Assembly (NCBI RefSeq): GCF_900129655.1
Contig: NZ_FQWK01000006.1
Coordinates: 186,001-250,000, forward strand
DNA: 64,000 nt
Reading direction: 5' to 3'
From: Bacteroides clarus YIT 12056
GTDB taxonomy: Bacteria > Bacteroidota > Bacteroidia > Bacteroidales > Bacteroidaceae
The position numbers were made by a program, and so were the translations under genes. Shown here one piece after another: positions 55,225-63,392 of the stretch (position 1 is the stretch's first letter; every line of letters starts with the position of its first letter). The notes beneath the pieces were generated by a model that saw only the letters and a list, made by a program, of their open reading frames with translations, did not search any database and was not told the DNA's origin.

Positions 55225-56310
55225 ATGGCAGAAGAAGTTGTATTAATGAAAGGAAACGAAGCCATCGCCCACGCAGCCATTCGCTGTGGTGCCGACGGAT
55301 ACTTCGGCTATCCTATTACTCCCCAATCGGAAGTATTGGAAACACTTGCCGAACTGAAACCCTGGGAAACCACCGGCATGGTAGTACTCCAGGCAGAAAG
55401 TGAAGTGGCAGCTATTAATATGGTATACGGTGGCGCCGGAAGCGGAAAAATGGTAATGACCTCTTCATCCAGCCCCGGTGTCAGCCTCAAGCAGGAAGGA
55501 ATTTCCTACATTGCAGGAGCCGAATTACCGTGCCTGATTGTAAACGTGATGCGCGGCGGTCCCGGCCTCGGAACCATTCAGCCGAGCCAGGCCGACTATT
55601 TCCAGACCGTAAAAGGCGGCGGTCACGGTGACTATCGTCTCATCGCCCTTGCCCCTGCTTCCGTGCAGGAAATGGCGGACTTCGTAAGTTTGGGTTTTGA
55701 ACTTGCCTTCAAGTACCGCAACCCGGCTATCATCCTTGCCGACGGTGTAATCGGTCAGATGATGGAAAAAGTAGTGCTCCCCGTACAGAAGCCTCGCCGT
55801 ACGGATGCCGAAGTTATCGAGCAATGCCCATGGGCCACTACCGGCAGAACCAACGGCCGCAAGCCCAATGTCATTACCTCTCTGGAACTGAAACCGGAAG
55901 AAATGGAGAAAAACAATATCCGTTTCCAAGCCAAATACAAAGAAATCGAAGAAAACGAAGTACGTTTCGAAGAGATTCACTGCGACGATGCCGAATACCT
56001 GATTGTAGCGTTCGGCTCTATGGCACGTATCGGCCAGAAGGCCATGGAACTGGCTCGTGAAGAGGGTATCAAGGTCGGAATGCTTCGTCCTATCACCCTG
56101 TGGCCGTTCCCGACCAAAGCCATTGCCGCCTATGCCGACAAAGTAAAAGGCATGCTGGTCACCGAGTTGAATGCAGGACAGATGATTGAGGATGTCCGCC
56201 TGGCCGTAAACGGAAAAGTGAAAGTGGAACATTTCGGACGCCTCGGCGGTATCGTCCCCGATCCGGATGAGATTGTTACGGCACTTGCCAAATTAAAAAA
56301 TGAGAATTGA
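55225..56310 (+). CDS. vorB: 2-oxoacid:ferredoxin oxidoreductase alpha subunit (VorB-type)
   Basis: 361 residues. Pyrimidine domain: LMKGNEAIAHAAIRCGADGY and FGYPITPQSEVLETLAEL; GAGSGKMVMTSSSSPGVSLK and the QPSQADYFQTVKGGGHGDYR segment are typical. Then domain II and the C-terminal domain III from about residue 245 (LIVAFGSMARIGQKAMELAR). With its partners it oxidises branched 2-oxoacids (valine, leucine and isoleucine fermentation) or 2-oxoglutarate to acyl-CoA. Substrate choice cannot be settled by eye. Confidence 0.92.
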   Translation: MAEEVVLMKGNEAIAHAAIRCGADGYFGYPITPQSEVLETLAELKPWETTGMVVLQAESEVAAINMVYGGAGSGKMVMTSSSSPGVSLKQEGISYIAGAELPCLIVNVMRGGPGLGTIQPSQADYFQTVKGGGHGDYRLIALAPASVQEMADFVSLGFELAFKYRNPAIILADGVIGQMMEKVVLPVQKPRRTDAEVIEQCPWATTGRTNGRKPNVITSLELKPEEMEKNNIRFQAKYKEIEENEVRFEEIHCDDAEYLIVAFGSMARIGQKAMELAREEGIKVGMLRPITLWPFPTKAIAAYADKVKGMLVTELNAGQMIEDVRLAVNGKVKVEHFGRLGGIVPDPDEIVTALAKLKNEN

Positions 56311-56371
56311 GAAGTAAGAAATCTCAGTAACTCTATTTGTATTTTTTAATTTTTAATTCTCAATTTAAGAA

Positions 56372-56545
56372 ATGAATCCTGATAAAATAAGAAACGTACT
56401 GAATATTCTCTTCATGGTACTTGCTCTGGCAGCCATCATCGTATATTTTGTGGCAAAAGACGACTTCAAGCTGTTTATATACGTTTGCGGCGCTGCCATA
56501 TTCGTCAAGCTCATGGAGTTTTTCATACGGTTCACCAACAGATAA
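56372..56545 (+). CDS. 57-residue membrane protein inside the vor operon
   Basis: ATG 56372 to TAA 56543-56545, beginning MNPDKIRNVLNILFMVLALA. Two hydrophobic segments (about residues 9-27 and 33-49) separated by AKDDFKLF, and a basic end (FFIRFTNR). Codons look normal. It fills the gap between the alpha and beta subunit genes and its stop lies 12 bases before the beta start (overlapping its ribosome-binding sequence). It could anchor the enzyme at the membrane; that is only inference. Confidence 0.75.
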   Translation: MNPDKIRNVLNILFMVLALAAIIVYFVAKDDFKLFIYVCGAAIFVKLMEFFIRFTNR

Positions 56546-56557
56546 GGAGAAGTGATT

Positions 56558-57319
56558 ATGACAAAAGAAGATATTATCAAACCTGAGAACCTGGTTGCCA
56601 AGAAACCGACTCTGATGAACGATAATCCCATGCATTACTGCCCGGGATGCAGCCACGGTGTGGTTCATAAACTGATTGCCGAAGTAATCGAAGAAATGGG
56701 ACTGGAAGATAAAGCCGTAGGTATCTCCCCTGTGGGATGCGCCGTATTTATCTACAACTATATAGATATCGATTGGCAGGAAGCCGCTCACGGACGTGCT
56801 CCCGCACTTGCCACCGCTATCAAGCGCCTGTGGCCGGACCGTCTGGTATTTACCTACCAGGGCGACGGTGATTTGGCCTGTATCGGTACCGCCGAAACAA
56901 TTCATGCGCTGAACCGCGGCGAGAATATAACCATTGTTTTCATCAACAACGCCATCTACGGTATGACCGGCGGACAAATGGCTCCTACTACCCTTGTGGG
57001 CATGAAGACTTCTACCAGCCCCTACGGACGCGACGTGCATTTGCACGGTTATCCTCTGAAGATAGCCGACATTGCCGCCCAACTGGAAGGTACGGCTTAC
57101 GTCACCCGCCAAAGTGTGGAAACCGTTCCCGCCATCCGCAAGGCGAAGAAAGCTATCCGCAAGGCATTCGAGAACTCCATGGCAGGCAAAGGCTCCAACC
57201 TCGTAGAGATTGTTTCCACCTGTAACTCCGGCTGGAAGATGTCTCCGGAAAAATCAAACAAATGGATGCAGGAGAATATGTTCCCCTTCTATCCGTTAGG
57301 TGACTTGAAAGATAAATAA
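56558..57319 (+). CDS. vorA: 2-oxoacid:ferredoxin oxidoreductase beta subunit (TPP-binding, VorA-type)
   Basis: 253 residues from ATG 56558; AAGGAG at 56544-56549 fits this start better than a GTG at 56552. Thiamine-diphosphate motif YQGDGDLACIGTAETIHALN with the following NNAIYGMTGGQMAPTT, and N-terminal MHYCPGCSHGVVHKLIAEVI. Normal length. It follows the small membrane gene and precedes gamma by 22 bases. Confidence 0.93.
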   Translation: MTKEDIIKPENLVAKKPTLMNDNPMHYCPGCSHGVVHKLIAEVIEEMGLEDKAVGISPVGCAVFIYNYIDIDWQEAAHGRAPALATAIKRLWPDRLVFTYQGDGDLACIGTAETIHALNRGENITIVFINNAIYGMTGGQMAPTTLVGMKTSTSPYGRDVHLHGYPLKIADIAAQLEGTAYVTRQSVETVPAIRKAKKAIRKAFENSMAGKGSNLVEIVSTCNSGWKMSPEKSNKWMQENMFPFYPLGDLKDK

Positions 57320-57341
57320 TGATGCTAAAAACAGAAGAACA

Positions 57342-57884
57342 ATGAAAGAAGAAATCATTATAGCAGGCTTCGGCGGACAAGGTGTATTGTCCATGGGTAA
57401 GATTTTGGCATACTCCGGACTGATGGAAGGCAAAGAGGTTACCTGGATGCCGGCTTACGGCCCGGAACAACGCGGCGGTACGGCAAACGTAACCGTGATT
57501 GTAAGTGACGAGAAAATCTCCTCACCTATTCTGAGCAAATACGACGCGGCTATCATCCTGAACCAACCCTCGCTGGAGAAGTTCGAGAGTAAGGTAAAGC
57601 CCGGCGGCGTACTTATCTACGACGGCTACGGCATTATCAACCCGCCCACACGTAAGGATATCCACATTTACCGCATCGACGCTATGGATGCCGCCAATGA
57701 GATGAACAACGCCAAAGCATTCAACATGATTGTACTGGGCGGTCTGTTGAAGATTGCTCCGATCGTGACTTTGGAAAACGTTATCAAGGGATTGAAAAAG
57801 ACACTCCCCGAACGTCATCATCACCTGATACCGATGAATGAAGAGGCCATCAAGCGTGGTATGGAGCTGATTAAAGAGGTATAA
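57342..57884 (+). CDS. 2-oxoacid:ferredoxin oxidoreductase gamma subunit
   Basis: 180 residues of the POR/KOR gamma domain: IIIAGFGGQGVLSMGKILAY at the start and PAYGPEQRGGTANVTVIVSD (the R-G-G signature) near residue 45. It completes the delta-alpha-beta-gamma enzyme. Similar to IorB at 6917 in fold but with a different partner set. It is followed by a strong terminator. Confidence 0.92.
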   Translation: MKEEIIIAGFGGQGVLSMGKILAYSGLMEGKEVTWMPAYGPEQRGGTANVTVIVSDEKISSPILSKYDAAIILNQPSLEKFESKVKPGGVLIYDGYGIINPPTRKDIHIYRIDAMDAANEMNNAKAFNMIVLGGLLKIAPIVTLENVIKGLKKTLPERHHHLIPMNEEAIKRGMELIKEV

Positions 57885-57898
57885 AGTACCTAAACGAT

Positions 57899-57940
57899 AA
57901 ACGGATGATGCTTTCTTAAAGGAAACATCATCCGTTTTTT
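57899..57940 (+). terminator. Terminator of the vor operon
   Basis: AACGGATGATG pairs with CATCATCCGTT, with a TTTC/GAAA inner pair, followed by T6. Confidence 0.85.
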
Positions 57941-58002
57941 CTTACCCGCCTATTCGGGGAGTTTTATAATAATAGTCAAGTCTGATACGTTAATGGCCGA
58001 CA

Positions 58003-58971
58003 TCAGTTATAAGGACAAACTCCCGTATCACGCATCTTGCATCTGGAGTTTGTAATCTTACATATTCCTCTTCCGTTAATTACATCATCTGTCAGGTTAT
58101 CGCAAGTCACTTTATACTTATCCTTACCACCTGTATTGCCGGTAGCCGCAAGCACTACATAAAGAATAAGAAGCGCGATCGCCACAAATATCAATATCCA
58201 GGTAATGGTGAAAACGGCATACGTAGTCAATATCATATAACCCCACCGCCACATCAGTCGCTTCCTGTCCTCGGGTACCGCACTACGTATTTGATACAAA
58301 GCGTAACCAATCAATGCAAGGGCGGAAATCCCCACCAGCCAGCCAATCATATCCTGGCTGTCCGAACCGAGCCACTGCGAAAAGACCGCGACAACGCCCA
58401 GTACGGCACCTACCCAGTAATAACTCTTTGACTCCGGCACGACATCCACTCCCGACATTTCGTACAAACGGTTGGGAACAAAATTACTCCATTTGGTGAA
58501 TGACAAGATTACCGCAACAAAAGACAAGACGACAAGTACCAATAATCCGCCGCACAGCGCAGCAAGATTTACCGCTATGTCATAAAAAAGACGCCAGGTT
58601 TCCGCTTTCTTATTTTCCGCCCGGCCGCAACTCAGAATACGGCATACAATGCGCCAAACGGGATAGACCAGGGTCAACGCCACACATATCCCTGCAACCC
58701 AATAAAGCTGCGTATCCGCAGGAGTCTCGTCCATAAAAAGCAATGCGCCGGAAAGCAAACCTGCCATCATCATTATAAAGCCCAGTACACCTGTTATAAT
58801 CAATGTACGAAGAGAACGGAAGCTGAATGAAGAGACAATCTCCGTACCCGCTTTCTTATTGAACCAACTTTTTATCTTACCGAACCTCAAAAACAAGAGG
58901 CATGAAAAAACAAAGCCGCACAACCCTAATATTTGGGAAAGTAAAGCCAACAATACGATTAAAATTTCCAT
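58003..58971 (-). CDS. Hypothetical multi-span membrane protein with cysteine-rich tail
   Basis: 322 residues. About seven hydrophobic segments (beginning ILIVLLALLSQILGLCGFVF, later YMILTTYAVFTITWILIFVA) and a soluble C-terminal tail with four cysteines in CDNLTDDVINGRGICKITNS and RCKMRDTGVCPYN that could bind metal or form disulfides. No family recognised. It ends the minus-strand group headed by the sensor kinase, starting 14 bases after the lipoprotein gene at 58986. Confidence 0.75.
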   Translation of the reverse strand: MEILIVLLALLSQILGLCGFVFSCLLFLRFGKIKSWFNKKAGTEIVSSFSFRSLRTLIITGVLGFIMMMAGLLSGALLFMDETPADTQLYWVAGICVALTLVYPVWRIVCRILSCGRAENKKAETWRLFYDIAVNLAALCGGLLVLVVLSFVAVILSFTKWSNFVPNRLYEMSGVDVVPESKSYYWVGAVLGVVAVFSQWLGSDSQDMIGWLVGISALALIGYALYQIRSAVPEDRKRLMWRWGYMILTTYAVFTITWILIFVAIALLILYVVLAATGNTGGKDKYKVTCDNLTDDVINGRGICKITNSRCKMRDTGVCPYN

Positions 58972-58985
58972 ATTACTTCATTCTA

Positions 58986-59747
58986 TTATTCGTAATAAGT
59001 AATGCTACGTTCCGCAATACCATAAGGCTGCCCGTTAAGGGTTATCACCATGCGTGTCCAGTTGCCCCGGTCGTCTGTTTCCGTATAGTCATAGGAAACT
59101 TCATTATCATCGGACGATACGCAGGTTTCCAACCAGCCTTTTTCATTATAGGTGTACTCTTTAACGGTCAGGTATTCATCCATCTCACTGTAAGCGGATT
59201 CTTTAAGTACGCGTCCCCGAGCGTCTTTCACTACATAATCACGTTCCGTATCTCCATGCTCTATGCGATTACCGTCCGCATACTCTATCTTTGAGGCATC
59301 CGCCGGATACTCATTGGTAGTCTTATCACCGTCTATATACATATCTTCGATTGTATTCGCCAAATTACCGCCTTGATAGATATACTTACGGTCGGTAACC
59401 ATTTCACCGTTCCGGAAGAGTTTCTCGTTGCTGACATTTCCGTCTTGGTAATCATAGACTGTGATGTACTTAACGGCATCCACCACGCTTATTACAGAGT
59501 CGAGCTGTCCAGCTGCGCTATAAATCCGGGTGTCTTCTTGCGGAAAGAAATCCGTTTCCCGATAAACGTCCGGTTTGCCGTTCTTTACTATTTTATCGCC
59601 TTGCGCCTTCGCGTTATAAATCAAAGTCTGAACCTTATGTACCTTACCGTTCAGTCCTTCCCGGCCCGTACTATTTCCGTTTTGTGTAGATACGCCACCG
59701 CAAGCGGTCAGCGCAATGGCTGCCGCCGTCATTAAAAGTCTGTTCAT
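58986..59747 (-). CDS. Lipoprotein with YD-like beta repeats
   Basis: 253 residues. Lipobox ALTAC (Cys near residue 16). The mature protein consists of short repeats with conserved tyrosines and glycines, for example ITVYDYQDGNVSNEKLF, TDRKYIYQGGNLANTIEDMY and VKEYTYNEKGWLETCVSS, resembling YD/RHS-type strands. Likely anchored in the outer membrane. Function unknown. It lies 34 bases after the lipoprotein gene at 59782. Confidence 0.75.
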   Translation of the reverse strand: MNRLLMTAAAIALTACGGVSTQNGNSTGREGLNGKVHKVQTLIYNAKAQGDKIVKNGKPDVYRETDFFPQEDTRIYSAAGQLDSVISVVDAVKYITVYDYQDGNVSNEKLFRNGEMVTDRKYIYQGGNLANTIEDMYIDGDKTTNEYPADASKIEYADGNRIEHGDTERDYVVKDARGRVLKESAYSEMDEYLTVKEYTYNEKGWLETCVSSDDNEVSYDYTETDDRGNWTRMVITLNGQPYGIAERSITYYE

Positions 59748-59781
59748 ATTTGCCTGCTTTTTTTATTAAGTAACCGTACGT

Positions 59782-60519
59782 TTAGAAACCATAGGCTTGT
59801 TTACGTATCGCCATATAGTCTTTCTCCGCCAGAAACACAATCTTGGCAAACTCCGTAAAGTCGTAAGTATGGCAGTTAATGTAAACGGGAGCGCCTTCAC
59901 TATGGCAGGGCACACCGGCTTGAATCATCTGTCCGGGAGCATACTCGGCCTTCAAGGAACTGTTATAAGAATTACTGTTGAAAGGGTTCAACTGTCCGAG
60001 TTCAATCAAATGGTCATTGGCTTTCATCAAGGCGAAATACAGACGGGTGTCTTTCAACGGATATTCGCCTTCGGCGCATTTACGTTTGGTTTCGCGTACT
60101 ACAATATCCCGTTTGGGAGTTACCGTAACCCGTACAATTATACTGCCAGCCTCTCTGCCGGCATGATATTCCGCCACTTTAGCACCTGTTACCTGAAAGT
60201 CGGGATATACGTCTCCGGTACAAACGATTTCGCGTCCCACGAGTTTCTCACCCTCTTCCGCCGCCTTCTGATAACTCCTGGCCGCATATTCATCAAACTC
60301 TTTCAGTTTCTTTTGATAACGGTCTAAATCATCCTCTTTGCGCAAGCTTTCATCCAACGCTTTTTTCTTAGCTGCCACCTCTACGAATATGGCGGGTACA
60401 CGCCCCAAAGGCGTATCACTACTTGCGGCCGAACCCGAAGCGGCACCACCGCACGCTGACAACACAACCAGTCCGCAGAACATTGCGGACAAAGTTATAA
60501 CCGTAAACTTTTTCATCAT
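59782..60519 (-). CDS. Lipoprotein of unknown function
   Basis: 245 residues (ATG 60519; the next codon is also ATG). Lipobox VLSAC (Cys about residue 22). A low-complexity Ser/Ala/Gly stretch follows, then a charged coiled-coil-like helix (DLDRYQKKLKEFDEYAARSY) and a beta-rich body (GSIIVRVTVTPKRDIVVRET). No family recognised. It starts 28 bases after the response regulator stop, so it is probably in its operon. Confidence 0.75.
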   Translation of the reverse strand: MMKKFTVITLSAMFCGLVVLSACGGAASGSAASSDTPLGRVPAIFVEVAAKKKALDESLRKEDDLDRYQKKLKEFDEYAARSYQKAAEEGEKLVGREIVCTGDVYPDFQVTGAKVAEYHAGREAGSIIVRVTVTPKRDIVVRETKRKCAEGEYPLKDTRLYFALMKANDHLIELGQLNPFNSNSYNSSLKAEYAPGQMIQAGVPCHSEGAPVYINCHTYDFTEFAKIVFLAEKDYMAIRKQAYGF

Positions 60520-60547
60520 ATCAAACTATTTTAAATGAGTAATGTCG

Positions 60548-61201
60548 TCAGCATTTACGGATAGGGATAATCCCTTTGGAGATAGCCGTCATAATCAGGT
60601 CTGCCACATTCCGGGCATCCAATTTATCCATCAGATGGCGCCGGTGTGTATCGACCGTATTGGTAGAGACACAAAGTTCCTGGGCTATCTCCTGCGTATT
60701 CTTACCCTCGGAGATGCGTTTCAGCACATCGAGTTCACGCAAGGTCAGCTCTTCACGCCGCCCTTCGTCCGAACGCTTCATCTGTGCGCGCACATGCTCG
60801 GCATAAGGACAATAGTACGTTTCGCCATCCAGCACACGGCGAATGGCTTCGGCTATTTTTGTAGAATCAATGGATTTAAACAGAATACCGTCTACCGAGC
60901 ACTGTATCAAGTTCTTGATAAACCAGATTTCCTCGTGCATGGTATTCACAATGATACGCGCTTGCGGGTCTTTCTCCCGTATTCGCACAATGATATCCAT
61001 CCCTGATATGTCGGGCAACTCCATATCCAACACGAAAAGATTGAAACGTTGAGATGCGATAAGAAGCAAAGCCTCTTGTCCCGACGATGCAGTACATACG
61101 TTTTTTATTTCCGGTAACGAACATTCCACTATCCGCTTCAAACCTTGAAGCACCAAATCATGGTCATCCACCAACAAAATGCGTATCTCTCTTTCTTTCA
61201 T
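60548..61201 (-). CDS. LuxR/NarL-family response regulator
   Basis: 217 residues from ATG 61201 (MKEREIRILLVDDHDLVLQG); an upstream ATG at 61234 adds 11 unlikely residues. Receiver domain: acidic DD in VDDHD, phosphorylation site in LFVLDMELPDISGMDIIVRI, then a helical linker. C-terminal LuxR HTH: LTLRELDVLKRISEGKNTQE and CVSTNTVDTHRRHLMDKLDA. It lies 104 bases after the TPR sensor kinase, its likely partner. Confidence 0.93.
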   Translation of the reverse strand: MKEREIRILLVDDHDLVLQGLKRIVECSLPEIKNVCTASSGQEALLLIASQRFNLFVLDMELPDISGMDIIVRIREKDPQARIIVNTMHEEIWFIKNLIQCSVDGILFKSIDSTKIAEAIRRVLDGETYYCPYAEHVRAQMKRSDEGRREELTLRELDVLKRISEGKNTQEIAQELCVSTNTVDTHRRHLMDKLDARNVADLIMTAISKGIIPIRKC

Positions 61202-61305
61202 CAACCTATCTTTGTGTTCTAAATTATGTTGCAAAGAAATAGCATTTATTAATATGCGGCATCATCAAAAATAGTGATTTTACTCTCCGGCATAACGGTT
61301 TTCTA

Positions 61306-63207
61306 TTAAATGGATAATGGTATTTCAAGCCTGAACTTTTGGCTTCCGTCCTGAATATTTACAGTAAACAAACCGCCGACGGTCTTCGCGCGTTCTTGGA
61401 TGGTAGTAAGCCCGATACCCTTTGCCTGCACCTCACTACCACGATAGTTTTTACCGTTGTCCGAAACTTGCAGAGTCAGCAGTTTCCGTTTCAATGTGAG
61501 GGTCACATCTATCTCCGTAGCTCCGGAATGCTTCAGGATATTGGACAGTAATTCCTGCATGATGCGGTACACCTCATAAGACACTTCTTCGGGTACTTGG
61601 CTCCACTGCGTTTCTTCACTCTCTTTACTGAATGCGAGTTGTACGGATGCGGGCAGGACAAGCCGTTCCACATAAGCCTCTATCGTCTCGGCAAGAGTGG
61701 CAGACCGGAACTTAGGCGGCATCAATTCGTGGGAAATACAACGGACATCGCTACGTACCTGTTCCAGCAAAGCCAGGATTTCTTGTTTCGACTCGTCTGT
61801 GGGCTGCATGCATTGCATATTCATGCCAATGCCAAGCAGGTCGTTACATACGCCGTCGTGCAACTCCTTGGCAAGGCGCGTACGTTCGCGCTCCAATCCC
61901 TCTATATAACTTTGGGCAAGTTTCAATTCTTCCTCTTTCTTAATGCGCTTACGGCGGAAAACATAATAAAGCAGAAAGAGTATCAATATAAAGACCACGA
62001 CAACGGTTACCATAATCCACCGCATGGTCTGCGCTTTCTGTTCCAACTGAACTTGATTCAAACGGACTATTTCAAGCTCCTTTTCCCTGGTATCGTATTT
62101 CACGGTCAGGTCGGACAGCTCTTTGCTGATATGCTCCGAATGCAGACTGTCACACACCCGGTAAGCCATATCGTAGTAATACATGGAGTTTTCGGGTTCC
62201 TGCAGGTCGCGATAGTTGCGCGCCATCATCAAATACAGTTTGTCCATAGGCAGATGCAATCCGGCTCCGCGATACTTCAACAATTTCTTCTGAATATTCA
62301 GGCTCTCGCGATACCTGCCTTGAGACATATAGATTAGGAACTGTTCTTCCAAAAATCCGAATACTTCCGTTGACTCTTCAGGTAATTGCGGTATGACAGC
62401 TTCCGCTTTTTCCATATATACGTCCAACGAATCACGATTGCCCAACGCCTTAAACATCTCAAGCATCACCGTATAGGCTTTCAGCACATATCTGGGTTTC
62501 TTCTGCCGGATACCTTCCGTCACTACGGCACGCAACATGCCTATTCCCTCGTCATGACGCCTTTGCAGAAAGTAAATGCTGCCACAAGAATAGTTGGCAT
62601 ATAATATCATATCCAAATCCTGACTTTTTGCCGCCGCCTCAACAGCACGTTTACCATAAGCGGTTCCCTCATCCAAACGACTTTGATTGGCATACAAAAG
62701 GGCAATGCCGCACAAAACCTGCGCCTGCTCGGAATAGTATTCGCGCCCTTCAAGCAAGTCCAAAGCCTCGTTATAATAAATAAGCGCGGAGTCCAGTTTT
62801 TCTTTTTGGCGACAGACCACTCCAAGGTTGGCGCTGACCGTTGCCCAAAGAGCAGTATCCCTCTGGCGAGCCGCTTCATCGTGAGCCATCGAAAAATAAT
62901 GAAACGCCTTATCCAGATTGCCCGAAGAGAAATAAGCGTCGCCTAAATTACATAGCAACGACGCATACAAAGGGGAGTTCTTGGTCTGCAAAATTTCCAA
63001 CCCTTCTTCTGCATAATAACGGCAACTATCCACCGAACGGTTCGAGTAATATTCACTCAACTCGCTGTATGCAGCGGCAATGCTGTCTTTGTCATTCAAT
63101 TTCCCGGCACTGATAAGTTTTGCCTGATATTTTTCTAATTCCGCATCCTGGGCATACAAAAAAGGAGTAATGGCAAATACTCCCAAAAGAATAAACAGTG
63201 TTTTCAT
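61306..63207 (-). CDS. TPR-containing sensor histidine kinase (HisKA_3 type)
   Basis: 633 residues from ATG 63207 (MKTLFILLGVFAITPFLYAQ, signal peptide or first membrane segment); a start at 63243 adds 12 residues. The periplasmic part is about 330 residues of TPR units (NLGDAYFSSGNLDKAFHYFS, SALIYYNEALDLLEGREYYS). One membrane segment (MRWIMVTVVVVFILILFLLY) is followed by dimerisation helix LAKELHDGVCNDLLGIGMNM with the phospho-His and a HATPase with EVYRIMQELLSNILKHSGAT (N box) and GIGLTTIQERAKTVGG. NarX-like architecture with a TPR sensor. The signal is unknown. Confidence 0.93.
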   Translation of the reverse strand: MKTLFILLGVFAITPFLYAQDAELEKYQAKLISAGKLNDKDSIAAAYSELSEYYSNRSVDSCRYYAEEGLEILQTKNSPLYASLLCNLGDAYFSSGNLDKAFHYFSMAHDEAARQRDTALWATVSANLGVVCRQKEKLDSALIYYNEALDLLEGREYYSEQAQVLCGIALLYANQSRLDEGTAYGKRAVEAAAKSQDLDMILYANYSCGSIYFLQRRHDEGIGMLRAVVTEGIRQKKPRYVLKAYTVMLEMFKALGNRDSLDVYMEKAEAVIPQLPEESTEVFGFLEEQFLIYMSQGRYRESLNIQKKLLKYRGAGLHLPMDKLYLMMARNYRDLQEPENSMYYYDMAYRVCDSLHSEHISKELSDLTVKYDTREKELEIVRLNQVQLEQKAQTMRWIMVTVVVVFILILFLLYYVFRRKRIKKEEELKLAQSYIEGLERERTRLAKELHDGVCNDLLGIGMNMQCMQPTDESKQEILALLEQVRSDVRCISHELMPPKFRSATLAETIEAYVERLVLPASVQLAFSKESEETQWSQVPEEVSYEVYRIMQELLSNILKHSGATEIDVTLTLKRKLLTLQVSDNGKNYRGSEVQAKGIGLTTIQERAKTVGGLFTVNIQDGSQKFRLEIPLSI

Positions 63208-63283
63208 ATAACGAATGGATTTTATCAAGCTGTCAACAATCAATTATAAAGCCAATACACATAATCAGATTGTACTATCTGTG

Positions 63284-63291
63284 CAAATATA
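63284..63291 (-). promoter_or_regulatory. Promoter -7 box for the sensor kinase operon
   Basis: The minus strand reads TATATTTG (TAnnTTTG), 76 bases before the kinase start chosen here. Confidence 0.45.
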
Positions 63292-63375
63292 AAAAACTCG
63301 GAACATACGACACTTCTGTTTACAAGAAAAAGAAGCAAAAAAGACTGAATTCCGTAAGCGAATAATTTTTTATTG

Positions 63376-63383
63376 TATCTTTG
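63376..63383 (+). promoter_or_regulatory. Promoter -7 box for the porin gene
   Basis: TATCTTTG (TAnnTTTG), 9 bases before ATG 63393, implying an almost leaderless transcript. Confidence 0.5.
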
Positions 63384-63392
63384 CGCCTAATT

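Noticed and set aside
56360..57112. 250-codon minus-strand frame
   Set aside because: Antisense to the 57-residue membrane gene and the beta subunit gene; no family resemblance.
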